A stretch of DNA of 47,467 bases, taken from positions 45,706 through 93,172 of the forward strand of contig CAIOIC010000028.1 in assembly GCA_903858275.1 (NCBI GenBank). Direction: 5' to 3'. Under the pieces are notes generated by a model, which did no database searches, was not told where the DNA came from, and saw only the letters and a program-made list of their open reading frames with translations. Of this stretch, positions 16,694 through 24,050 are shown in pieces (the stretch's first letter is position 1; each line of letters opens with the position of its first letter). The position numbers were made by a program, and so were the translations under genes. This DNA comes from an uncultured Verrucomicrobia subdivision 3 bacterium. GTDB taxonomy: Bacteria > Verrucomicrobiota > Verrucomicrobiia > Limisphaerales > UBA11358.

Positions 16694-17092
16694 TCACGCC
16701 CTGGTTTTGCCGTGGACGCGTCTGGCGAAACTGCCCGTGCGGATGACGCCGCGTTTGTGCAAACCGCGGGCGATGAGTTCGTGTTCGTCCCGTGCTTCGA
16801 CTTGAAAATTGATCTGCCGGCCTTCGGTATGGATGACGCGCACCGTGATGGTCACGCGCGCGCCCAGCGGCGACGGCGCCAGATGGCGCAACTCGATCTC
16901 CGAGCCGACTGTGCGTTCGTCCGCGTCCAGAAACGGATGCAGCGACTCCCGCGCCGTGCGTTCGATGAGGCCGATGAGATTGGGCGTGCTCAACACGGCG
17001 GGCATGCCGTCCGTGGCGAAGGTGATGGTGTGTTCCGGCGCAACGACGAAAGTGAATTCGCCGGTGGTGCCGATTTTGGGCTGGGATTTCAT
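16694..17092 (-). CDS. Hotdog thioesterase, fluoroacetyl-CoA thioesterase-like
   Basis: A 132-residue single hotdog protein. Thr36 (STPNLIG), Glu44 (LIERTA) and His70 (LRHLAPSPLG) have the same spacing (8 and 26 residues) as the catalytic Thr42, Glu50 and His76 of FlK, the fluoroacetyl-CoA thioesterase, as I remember it. Most members of this family hydrolyse other small acyl-CoAs, so the fluoroacetyl specificity is not implied. It starts 9 bp after the argH stop codon, on the same strand, and is probably the second gene of that transcript. Confidence 0.8.
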   Translation of the reverse strand: MKSQPKIGTTGEFTFVVAPEHTITFATDGMPAVLSTPNLIGLIERTARESLHPFLDADERTVGSEIELRHLAPSPLGARVTITVRVIHTEGRQINFQVEARDEHELIARGLHKRGVIRTGSFARRVHGKTRA

Positions 17093-17101
17093 GATTGCGA
17101 A

Positions 17102-18502
17102 TCACGAAAGCTGTTCCCGCCAGCGCGCGAGTTGCTTCGCCACTTCCTTCGTTCCTGGTGCGCCCGTGATGTTCCGTTTCGCCATCGCCGTTTTCAGATT
17201 GAACACGCTCAGCGCGTCGCGGCCAAAGGTTTTGTCAATGGTTTGCAATTCCGCGAGCTTCAGTTGGTTCAGTGGTTTGCCGGTCTTTTCCGCCAATGCC
17301 ACGACGGCACCCACGACATGATGTGCCTGCCGGAAAGGCATGCCTTTGCGCACGAGATAATCCGCCAGATCGGTCGCGAGCAACGCCGGGTCGCTCGCGG
17401 CGGCGGCGCAGGCGGTTTTGTTGACTTTGGTGTTTTTCAACATCGCCGCCATGAGTCGCGTGGTGGCGCGCACGGTGTCGGCGGTGTCGAAGAGCCGTTC
17501 CTTGTCCTCCTGCAAATCGCGGTTGTAGGTCATGGGCAGGCCTTTCAGCAGCGTGAGCAATGCCATGAGGTTGCCGACCACGCGGCCGGTCTTGCCGCGC
17601 GCGAGTTCGGCGATGTCGGGATTTTTCTTCTGCGGCATGAGCGACGAGCCGGTGGTGTAGGCGTCGGCGATCTTGATGTAATTGAATTCCGCGCTCACCC
17701 AGAGGATGACGTCCTCCGCGAGCCGTGAGATGTGAACGGCGAGCAGCGCGGCGGTGGCGGCGAATTCGATCATGAAATCCCGGTCGCTCACGGCGTCCAT
17801 GGAGTTTTGCGTAAGCTGGACTTTGCCGCTGGCATTCACAAAGCCGAGCAGCTTGGCAACAAGTTCGCGTTTCAACGGCAGCGTAGAACCGGCAATCGCG
17901 CCGCTGCCGAGCGGGCAGACGTTCACGCGGGAGTGGCAATCCCACAGGCGCTCGCAATCGCGTTCGAGCATCTCGACATAGGCGAGCAAATGGTGCGCGA
18001 GATAAACGGGCTGCGCGCGTTGCAGGTGCGTGTAGCCCGGGATGATGACATCAGCATTCTTTTCGCCGAGCGAGACGAGGGTGCGTTGGAGCCCGGCGAT
18101 TTCGCCGAGCAGCGTGGTGATCTCGTCGCGCAGCCAGAGCCGCACGTCAAGGGCGACTTGGTCGTTGCGCGAGCGGGCGGTGTGCAATTTCGCTCCGGCA
18201 GGAACGCGCTTCGTGAGTTCGGCCTCGATGTTCATGTGGACGTCTTCGAGTTCGGCTTTCCACCTGAACTTGCCGGCGGCGATTTCCTTGCCGATGGCGC
18301 CGAGGCCGCGGACGATGGCGGTGCATTCTTTTCCGGTCAGCACGCCGATTTTGCGGAGCATTTCCGCATGGGCCATAGACCCAAGCAGGTCGTGCCGCCA
18401 AAGCCGCCAGTCGAACGAGATGGATTCGGTGAATTGGGCGACATCGGCAGCGGGGCCACCGGCGAAGCGTCCGCTGCGGGAGACGGGAGATTTCAGGCTC
18501 AT
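17102..18502 (-). CDS. argH: Argininosuccinate lyase
   Basis: Last step of arginine synthesis: splits argininosuccinate into arginine and fumarate. The fumarase/aspartase superfamily signature GSSLMPQKKNPD is present, as are HTARSRNDQ (substrate binding) and GYTHLQRAQPV. From MSLKSPVSRSGRF the length is 466, as expected; the frame is open 23 codons further upstream but those residues are outside the family. The following gene is the hotdog thioesterase. The gene is not near other arg genes. Confidence 0.95.
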   Translation of the reverse strand: MSLKSPVSRSGRFAGGPAADVAQFTESISFDWRLWRHDLLGSMAHAEMLRKIGVLTGKECTAIVRGLGAIGKEIAAGKFRWKAELEDVHMNIEAELTKRVPAGAKLHTARSRNDQVALDVRLWLRDEITTLLGEIAGLQRTLVSLGEKNADVIIPGYTHLQRAQPVYLAHHLLAYVEMLERDCERLWDCHSRVNVCPLGSGAIAGSTLPLKRELVAKLLGFVNASGKVQLTQNSMDAVSDRDFMIEFAATAALLAVHISRLAEDVILWVSAEFNYIKIADAYTTGSSLMPQKKNPDIAELARGKTGRVVGNLMALLTLLKGLPMTYNRDLQEDKERLFDTADTVRATTRLMAAMLKNTKVNKTACAAAASDPALLATDLADYLVRKGMPFRQAHHVVGAVVALAEKTGKPLNQLKLAELQTIDKTFGRDALSVFNLKTAMAKRNITGAPGTKEVAKQLARWREQLS

Positions 18503-18680
18503 AAATTCTGCACCATTAAAACCATAGATGGGCGTGGAAAGACACTGTTTTTTGTCGTTAGAAGGACGCAAGGGCGGCGAAGTGGGGGATTTTCATTTTT
18601 CAAACTTCGTGGCCTTCCTGCAAAACCGAAAATGTGCATTGCCGAAACAGCGGTTCTGTGAAATGTTTCCCCCCGCAGCA

Positions 18681-19625
18681 ATGAGCGAATTTAAATTTGC
18701 CTGTCCCGTGTGCGGCCAGCACATGAAGTGTGACGTGTCGGACGCCGGCTCTGTGATGGAGTGCCCGACCTGTTTCCAGAAGATTGTCGCGCCCCAAGCG
18801 CCGACGGCGGATTCGAAATTCATTCTCACCGGCACGAAACTTTCTGAGAAGGTGGTTTCCGTTCGCGGCTACGATCCCGCCTCGACTGCCGGGGCGCCGC
18901 CGGAAAAAGATTTTCCGATAAAAAACTTCATCATTGTTTTGGCGGTCTGTCTCGTGGCCGGAGCGCTTTTGTTTATCATTCACATTAATAAAAAACCGTT
19001 TCAGCCAATCGCGCCGCCGCCCTTGCCGCCCCCGAAAATGGTGGTTCTGGCGAAAGTGGCGGTGCCCACCAACGTGGCGGTTCCGCCGAAGCCGGTGGTT
19101 GTCACTAACACTGCTCCCAAGCCGCCGGCGGTCGCCCCGCGCGCCAGCGACAAATATTGGACTCTGGCTCTGGATAGTGAGAAGACGCCCGGAGCCACCG
19201 TGGTGGGGCGGATTCATGGCCTGGATTTCATGGTCGAAAAAGGAACTTATCAGAATGGCGAGTTGATCTTGCGTGTGGGGACGAACGGGCCGGTGGAGTT
19301 CGGGGCGCGGATCAGTTTCGGTGTTTTGCCCGACGCATTGACCAACAAGACCGTCAATGTCAGCACCAGCGTGGACAAGGCGGCGGTGGTGGTTCTGCTC
19401 TGGAAAGAAAATGGCGTCGTCCAAAAGGAAATTTTCAAAGCTGGATATGCCCTGCGGTTGGAGGACGGTGCCATCGCTAAAAACATGTTTACCGGAAAAA
19501 TTTACCTCTGCACGCCGGACGCGGAAAAAAGCTATCTGATGGGGAAATTCTATGCCTACATCGTGAAGCCGAAACCTCCGGCACAACCCGCTCCCACGCA
19601 GCCCTCGCCGCCAAAGAAGAAATAA
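18681..19625 (+). CDS. Zinc-ribbon membrane protein with a proline-rich linker
   Basis: Begins MSEFKFACPVCGQHMKC, a zinc ribbon (CPVC and CPTC about 20 residues apart). A single membrane helix follows (KNFIIVLAVCLVAGALLFII, near residue 80-100), then a Pro/Val-rich linker (PIAPPPLPPPK, KVAVPTNVAVPPKPVVV), then a C-terminal beta-rich domain and a Pro/Lys tail. This layout puts the ribbon in the cytosol and the C-terminal domain outside. The protein is 314 residues and unnamed. The frame is open from 18528 but MSEFKFACP is the clear start. cinA follows 52 bp downstream. Confidence 0.7.
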   Translation: MSEFKFACPVCGQHMKCDVSDAGSVMECPTCFQKIVAPQAPTADSKFILTGTKLSEKVVSVRGYDPASTAGAPPEKDFPIKNFIIVLAVCLVAGALLFIIHINKKPFQPIAPPPLPPPKMVVLAKVAVPTNVAVPPKPVVVTNTAPKPPAVAPRASDKYWTLALDSEKTPGATVVGRIHGLDFMVEKGTYQNGELILRVGTNGPVEFGARISFGVLPDALTNKTVNVSTSVDKAAVVVLLWKENGVVQKEIFKAGYALRLEDGAIAKNMFTGKIYLCTPDAEKSYLMGKFYAYIVKPKPPAQPAPTQPSPPKKK

Positions 19626-19677
19626 TTAAATCTGGAGACTTCGAATTCCCCGGCTCCGGCCTGTTTCTGGTAATTTT

Positions 19678-21048
19678 ATGCGCGTCGAAATCGTCAACAC
19701 CGGCAGTGAACTCATGTTGGGCCGCGTGCTGAACACGCATCAGCAATGGCTTTGCCGCCGGCTCGCCGATCTCGGCCACGTCGTCACGCGACAGGTCGCT
19801 ATCGCCGATACCGGCAGCGAAATCCAGCAGGCTGTGCGCGAGGCGCTGGGCCGTGCCGACCTGATCATCACCACCGGCGGCCTGGGCCCGACTTCCGATG
19901 ACATCACGCGGGAACTCATCGCGGAACTGCTTGGCAAAAAGCTGGTGAAAAATCCGGCGGTGCTGGCGCATATCGAAAACTTCTTCGCCCAGCGCGGTCG
20001 TCCTCGACCGCAAAAGACGGACGTGGAAACCTTCGTGCCCGAAGGCTCGGAGGTTTTTCTCAATCCCACCGGCACGGCGCCGGGGCTGGCGGTCAAAGTC
20101 GAAGCGGGAGGAGGGAAGATTGAAGATCGCAATGAGGCGGCGCGCGTTAATTCTTCTCCCTCTCCGCGTTGCGAGTCAGCGAGCAATGGGGAGAGGGTCG
20201 GGGTGAGGTGCCTGCACTCTTCCTTCTTCCATCCTCCATCTTCGCGCTGGCTGATCATGCTGCCCGGCCCGCCGCGCGAGTTGCGCCCGTTGTTTGATGC
20301 GTTTGTCGTGCCGCTGATCAAGCGCGAGTTTGTAGGTGAGATTTTCATCTGCCGCACGCTGCTCACGACCGGCATTGGCGAGTCGCGCGTGCAGGAATTA
20401 ATCGAGGCGGATTTGGAACCGCTGGTGAAACTTGGATTGGGTGTGGGTTATTGTGCCCGGCCCGGCGCGGTAGATGTGCGACTGACCGCCAGCGGTGCCG
20501 AAGCGCAGAAGCTGGTCTGGGAAGCCGAAGCCGTCGTGTTGCGTATTATGGGTGCATATGTTTTCGGATTCGATGACGACGAGATTGAAAATAGCGTGGT
20601 GCAATCGCTCGTCGCCAGAAAAAAGACCTTGGCGCTGGCGGAATCCTGCACGGGCGGATTGCTGGCGCACCGCGTGACCAATGTGCCGGGTGCTTCCGAG
20701 GTTTTCCTCGGCGGCGTGGTGAGCTATGCCAATGGCGCGAAAGAGAAATTCCTCGGCGTGCAGGCGGAGACTTTGGCGCGGCACGGCGCGGTGAGCGAGG
20801 CGGTTGCCCGCGAAATGGCGCTTGGCGCACAGAAGCAGTTCGCCTCGGACTTTGCGGTGGCGGTGACGGGCATTGCCGGGCCGGGCGGCGGCACTCCGGA
20901 GAAGCCGGTGGGAACTGTGTTTATCGCCTTGGCTTCGGCGGCGGGCGTGGAGGTGAAAAAGTTTTTGAATGTCTGGGAGCGCGAGACGTTCAAGCAGGTG
21001 ACGGCTACGCAGGCGCTGGCGTGGCTGCGCCTGCGGGTTTCTGCTTGA
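19678..21048 (+). CDS. cinA: CinA-family NMN deamidase / competence-damage protein with an inserted repeat
   Basis: N-terminal molybdopterin-binding-like domain (VEIVNTGSELMLGRVLNTHQ, ITTGGLGPTSDDITRE, LPGPPRELRPLF) and C-terminal NMN deamidase domain (LALAESCTGGLLAHRVTNVPGAS, SYANGAKEKFLGV, VAVTGIAGPGGGTPEKPVGTV), the catalytic Ser lying in ESCTGG. In NAD recycling it turns nicotinamide mononucleotide to the nicotinate form. At 456 residues it is about 40 longer than usual because of residues 142-189, which are low-complexity and match a nested palindrome in the DNA (20101-20243), placed between GTAPGLAVKV and RWLIMLPGPPRE. The frame is intact. Confidence 0.93.
   Translation: MRVEIVNTGSELMLGRVLNTHQQWLCRRLADLGHVVTRQVAIADTGSEIQQAVREALGRADLIITTGGLGPTSDDITRELIAELLGKKLVKNPAVLAHIENFFAQRGRPRPQKTDVETFVPEGSEVFLNPTGTAPGLAVKVEAGGGKIEDRNEAARVNSSPSPRCESASNGERVGVRCLHSSFFHPPSSRWLIMLPGPPRELRPLFDAFVVPLIKREFVGEIFICRTLLTTGIGESRVQELIEADLEPLVKLGLGVGYCARPGAVDVRLTASGAEAQKLVWEAEAVVLRIMGAYVFGFDDDEIENSVVQSLVARKKTLALAESCTGGLLAHRVTNVPGASEVFLGGVVSYANGAKEKFLGVQAETLARHGAVSEAVAREMALGAQKQFASDFAVAVTGIAGPGGGTPEKPVGTVFIALASAAGVEVKKFLNVWERETFKQVTATQALAWLRLRVSA
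20101..20243 (+). repeat. Nested palindromic repeat inserted in cinA
   Basis: Outer arms of 26 bp at 20101-20126 and 20218-20243 pair at 21 of 26 positions. An inner pair, CCCTCTCC at 20158-20165 and GGAGAGGG at 20190-20197, is perfect, and TTGC/GCAA pairs again inside the loop. The reverse strand reads LTPTLSP in one frame, a string that I remember as typical of a dispersed intergenic repeat in environmental bacterial genomes. It adds about 45 residues to CinA with no frame loss. Confidence 0.8.
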
Positions 21049-21072
21049 GACCGTTTTTATTTTCGCTAGTGT
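21045..21072 (+). promoter_or_regulatory. Candidate sigma-70 promoter for the receiver/kinase gene
   Basis: TTGAGA at 21045-21050 and TAGTGT at 21067-21072 are spaced by 16 bp. The predicted start is 3-4 nt before the ATG at 21083, so the mRNA would be nearly leaderless. It overlaps the end of cinA. Confidence 0.4.
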
Positions 21073-21082
21073 CCCACCCGTC

Positions 21083-22366
21083 ATGTCTGATGCCGATCAC
21101 ATTGACCAAGCTGGTTTACCAACCGTTGATCCGAACGCTGCCCCAAAGCGGCGCGGGAAGCTGCTGATTGTGGACGACGAAGAGGGACCGCGTATGTCGC
21201 TGCGGGTGATTTTTAAGGACAAATACGATCTGCTGATGGCGGAGGACGGGCCGACGGCGATTGAGCTGGCGCAGCAAAATGACGTGGACGTGGCGATTCT
21301 GGACATCCGCATGGCGGGCATGTCCGGCATCGAGGTGCTGGAACGGCTGCGGTTTGTGCGCCCGGACATCGAGGCCATCATGATGACGGCGTTTGAGACG
21401 ACGGATACCATCCGTCAGGCCTTGCGGCTGCGTGCGTGCGATTACATCAACAAGCCGTTCGACCTTGCGACCATCCGCTCCGCCGTGGATCAGGCGATGC
21501 AGCGGCGGCTGCTCGAAAGCGAAATTCACAGCAGCGCGGAAAAAGTTCGCGAGCTGATCACGGAATTGCAGAACCGAACCGTCGAGCAGCAGATCACCAA
21601 GACGCATAACGATATTTACGCGAGCATCCTTCACGATATCAATGGCCCCCTCACGGTCATCTATGGATTTATCCAATTGCTCATCAAGAAGCTCAACCGG
21701 GAGTCGGGGTTTGAGGTGGAAGATTTGGAATTCGTCCTTGAGCGTTTGCGTTTGATGGAACGGCAGGCGGCCAACTGCATCGAAATCCAGCGGCGCTATC
21801 TGAGCTTTCTGCGGCGGCGCACCGGTGAAACCGCGCCGGTGGGTGTCAATCAGCTCCTGCGGGATCTCGAACAATTGGTGCGCGTGCATCCGAGCTTCCA
21901 GGAAAACGAATTTGCCATCCAGCCCCTCGGTGGGGATGTCGCGGTGAAGATCAACGGCACGGATGTCATCCAGATTTTGCTCAATCTTACGGTGAACGCG
22001 TTTCAGTGCTCGCCGACGCCGCACCGCGTCGAGATTGGCGGCGAAGTCCTGGGTGCGCCGCTGGATCTCACGCAGTTCAAGGACGGTCCGAACGACCGGT
22101 TGCTCAATGTTGAAAGCCTGGAAAACACCGTGCCGCTGGTGAAGCTGTGGGTGCGCGATTCCGGCCCGGGAATATCAGCGGAAGTGCTGCCGAAAATTTT
22201 TCAGCCCTACTTCACCACCAAAGGCCCACGCCAAGGCACCGGCCTTGGCCTGAACATCGTCCAGCGGCTCATCAAGGAAGGCAATGGCGCGCTGCACTGC
22301 CACACGCAGCCCGGCGTGGGCACGACTTTCGCAATCTATCTGCCGGGGGCGAATTTGGTGGATTGA
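21083..22366 (+). CDS. Response-regulator receiver fused to a histidine kinase core
   Basis: A soluble two-component protein of 427 residues with the domains in reversed order: the receiver is first (LLIVDDEEGPR, phosphoacceptor Asp74 in AILDIRMAGMSG, Lys124 in YINKPFD), a coiled linker (about 135-175), a DHp helix pair with the phosphorylated His184 in ILHDINGPLTVIYG, and a HATPase domain (N-box ILLNLTVNAFQ, G1 DSGPGIS, G2 GTGLGLNIVQRL). There is no membrane segment or DNA-binding domain. The receiver may control the kinase, so this is likely an intermediate in a phosphorelay. A bidirectional terminator follows at 22376. Confidence 0.9.
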   Translation: MSDADHIDQAGLPTVDPNAAPKRRGKLLIVDDEEGPRMSLRVIFKDKYDLLMAEDGPTAIELAQQNDVDVAILDIRMAGMSGIEVLERLRFVRPDIEAIMMTAFETTDTIRQALRLRACDYINKPFDLATIRSAVDQAMQRRLLESEIHSSAEKVRELITELQNRTVEQQITKTHNDIYASILHDINGPLTVIYGFIQLLIKKLNRESGFEVEDLEFVLERLRLMERQAANCIEIQRRYLSFLRRRTGETAPVGVNQLLRDLEQLVRVHPSFQENEFAIQPLGGDVAVKINGTDVIQILLNLTVNAFQCSPTPHRVEIGGEVLGAPLDLTQFKDGPNDRLLNVESLENTVPLVKLWVRDSGPGISAEVLPKIFQPYFTTKGPRQGTGLGLNIVQRLIKEGNGALHCHTQPGVGTTFAIYLPGANLVD

Positions 22367-22375
22367 ATCGATATT

Positions 22376-22424
22376 AAAACAAATCACCGCTTGGGCATCG
22401 GGTTCCCCAGCGGTGATTTGTTTT
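22376..22424. terminator. Bidirectional Rho-independent terminator
   Basis: A perfect 16-bp inverted repeat (AAAACAAATCACCGCT at 22376-22391 and its complement at 22409-22424) with a 17-nt loop. A T-run follows on the plus strand and the matching A-run on the other, so it can end both the kinase gene and the convergent leuC gene. Confidence 0.85.
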
Positions 22425-22433
22425 TGTATTGGC

Positions 22434-23807
22434 TTACTTTCCCACGAACTCGCGCGGGTCGGTGACCTTGCCGGTCAGTGCGCTCGCTGCCACCGTCGCG
22501 GGCGACGCGAGGAACACTTTCGATTCCTTGTCGCCCATGCGGCCGGGGAAATTGCGGTTTGTCGCGCTGATGCAGTTGATGCCGGACTTGTTGATGCGGC
22601 CGAAGGTGTCCACCGGGCCGCCGAGGCACGCGGCGCAACCGGCGTTCTCCGTCATCTGCACGCCGGCGTTCACCATCACATCCCAGATGGTTTCATTGCC
22701 CCAGTAAGTCGTCTGCAAATCGCGGATGATTTCCGGCGTCGCGGGCACGCCGAAGGTGTCAATGACCACCTTCTTGCCGCGCAGGATACGGGCGAATTCG
22801 ATGAAGTCGCTCGTCTTGCCGCCGGTGCAGGAGCCGACGTAAGCACGGTCGAGCTTCTGGTTCATCTCCTTGGCTTTCTTGCGCTGGCCTGGATCGGGAT
22901 GGCACGCGACCGTCGGCTCGAGCTGGCTCAAATCCACGATAAGTTCGCTGACGAATTTCTGGTTCTTGTCCGCTTCGACCGGCGTGTAATTTGCTTTGGT
23001 GCCGTTCAATTTCACGCGCGCGTCCACATATTCTGCCGTGCGGGAATCGAATTCAAAAATGCCGTTCTTGCCGCCGGCTTCGATGGCCATGTTGGCAATT
23101 GTCATGCGGTCATCCATGCTCAGCGTTTTCGCGCCTTCGCCGTCGAACTGCATCGCGCGATAGGTCGCGCCGTCGAAACCGATCTCGCCGATGCAATGAA
23201 GGATGATATCTTTCGCCATAACGCCGGGCTGGAGTTTGCCTTCGAGGCGGAAGCGCATCGTCTCGGGAACTTTGATGAGCAACTTGCCCGTGCCCATCAC
23301 GAAGCCCGCGTCCGTGTTGCCGATGCCGGTGGCGAATTGGTTGAACGCACCCGCCATGCAGGTATGCGAGTCGGTGCCGAACAGCACTTCGCCGGGGCGC
23401 GTGTGGCCCTTGGCCGGCAGTGCCGCGTGGCAGACGCCCGCATAGCGCGAACCGTATTGCTTCTTCATGTTACCCTTCACGGCGTCGAACACCCAATGGC
23501 CTTTCGGGTCGTCAATGACGTCGTAGAAATAGGGCAGGCCCTGCTCGTTGGCAAAATCGCGGAGAATATCCACGTTGCGGTTGGATTTCGAGTCGGCGGT
23601 GAAAATGTAGTGGTCGGGGATGATGACGATCTTTTGCTTGTCCCAGACCTTGGCGGTTTTGCCGAACTCGCGCTTAAAGACCCCAATAGTGCCCGGGCCG
23701 CAAACGTCGTGCGTCATGAGCACGTCGGCGTTCACCCAGATATTGTCGCCGGCCTGCACGCTGGCCTTGCCGGACGCGCGGGCGAGAAGTTTTTCTGTCA
23801 ACGTCAT
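22434..23807 (-). CDS. leuC: 3-isopropylmalate dehydratase large subunit (aconitase family)
   Basis: Aconitase-type hydro-lyase that isomerises 2- to 3-isopropylmalate in leucine synthesis. The 4Fe-4S ligands are Cys327 (GSCTGG), Cys391 and Cys394 (GCAACLGG). GTDSHT (144-149) and NRNFPGRMGD near the C-terminus bind substrate. It is 457 residues long, like LeuC/homoaconitase large subunits of the single-domain type, so a small subunit (LeuD) is needed; none is next to it. The substrate could be a homolog such as homocitrate. No ribosome site precedes the ATG. Confidence 0.85.
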   Translation of the reverse strand: MTLTEKLLARASGKASVQAGDNIWVNADVLMTHDVCGPGTIGVFKREFGKTAKVWDKQKIVIIPDHYIFTADSKSNRNVDILRDFANEQGLPYFYDVIDDPKGHWVFDAVKGNMKKQYGSRYAGVCHAALPAKGHTRPGEVLFGTDSHTCMAGAFNQFATGIGNTDAGFVMGTGKLLIKVPETMRFRLEGKLQPGVMAKDIILHCIGEIGFDGATYRAMQFDGEGAKTLSMDDRMTIANMAIEAGGKNGIFEFDSRTAEYVDARVKLNGTKANYTPVEADKNQKFVSELIVDLSQLEPTVACHPDPGQRKKAKEMNQKLDRAYVGSCTGGKTSDFIEFARILRGKKVVIDTFGVPATPEIIRDLQTTYWGNETIWDVMVNAGVQMTENAGCAACLGGPVDTFGRINKSGINCISATNRNFPGRMGDKESKVFLASPATVAASALTGKVTDPREFVGK

Positions 23808-24050
23808 AGAACCGTGAAAATAGCCGATGCGCAGGGCAAGTTCAACTGCGCAAACATCGTGTTAACAAAACCAGCCGGATGGATTCCACCCCAACATGCG
23901 CGACAAATGAATCGAGGCTTCCGATAAGTGGGTGAGCTTAAGCGCTTCACTTGACCTTTTGTGGTCACGCCATAATATGCGGGACACCAAACCGTAGTTT
24001 TGTCGCCCTTCATGATTGCCGCACTGAAAACCCTGGCTGGTAGTTAAAGT
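23808..24050. other. Divergent intergenic region between leuC and the GH78 gene
   Basis: 243 bp without a supported gene. Besides the candidate operator at 23936-23950 there is a small inverted repeat, TGACC at 23952-23956 and GGTCA at 23963-23967. A 69-codon minus-strand frame (23804-24013) has no recognisable features. Confidence 0.5.
23936..23950. promoter_or_regulatory. Possible LacI-family operator
   Basis: A palindromic AAGCGCTT core (23940-23947), the usual centre of LacI/PurR/CcpA-type operators, about 105 bp upstream of the rhamnosidase gene. The outer bases are only partly symmetrical. Confidence 0.25.

Noticed and set aside
22284..23927. Long plus-strand frame (547 codons) opposite leuC
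   Set aside because: Shadow of the aconitase-family gene; it crosses the strong terminator at 22376-22424 and has no recognised motif.
23804..24013. Small minus-strand frame of 69 codons upstream of the GH78 gene
   Set aside because: No homology, no ribosome site, and it overlaps the leuC start; not supported as a gene.
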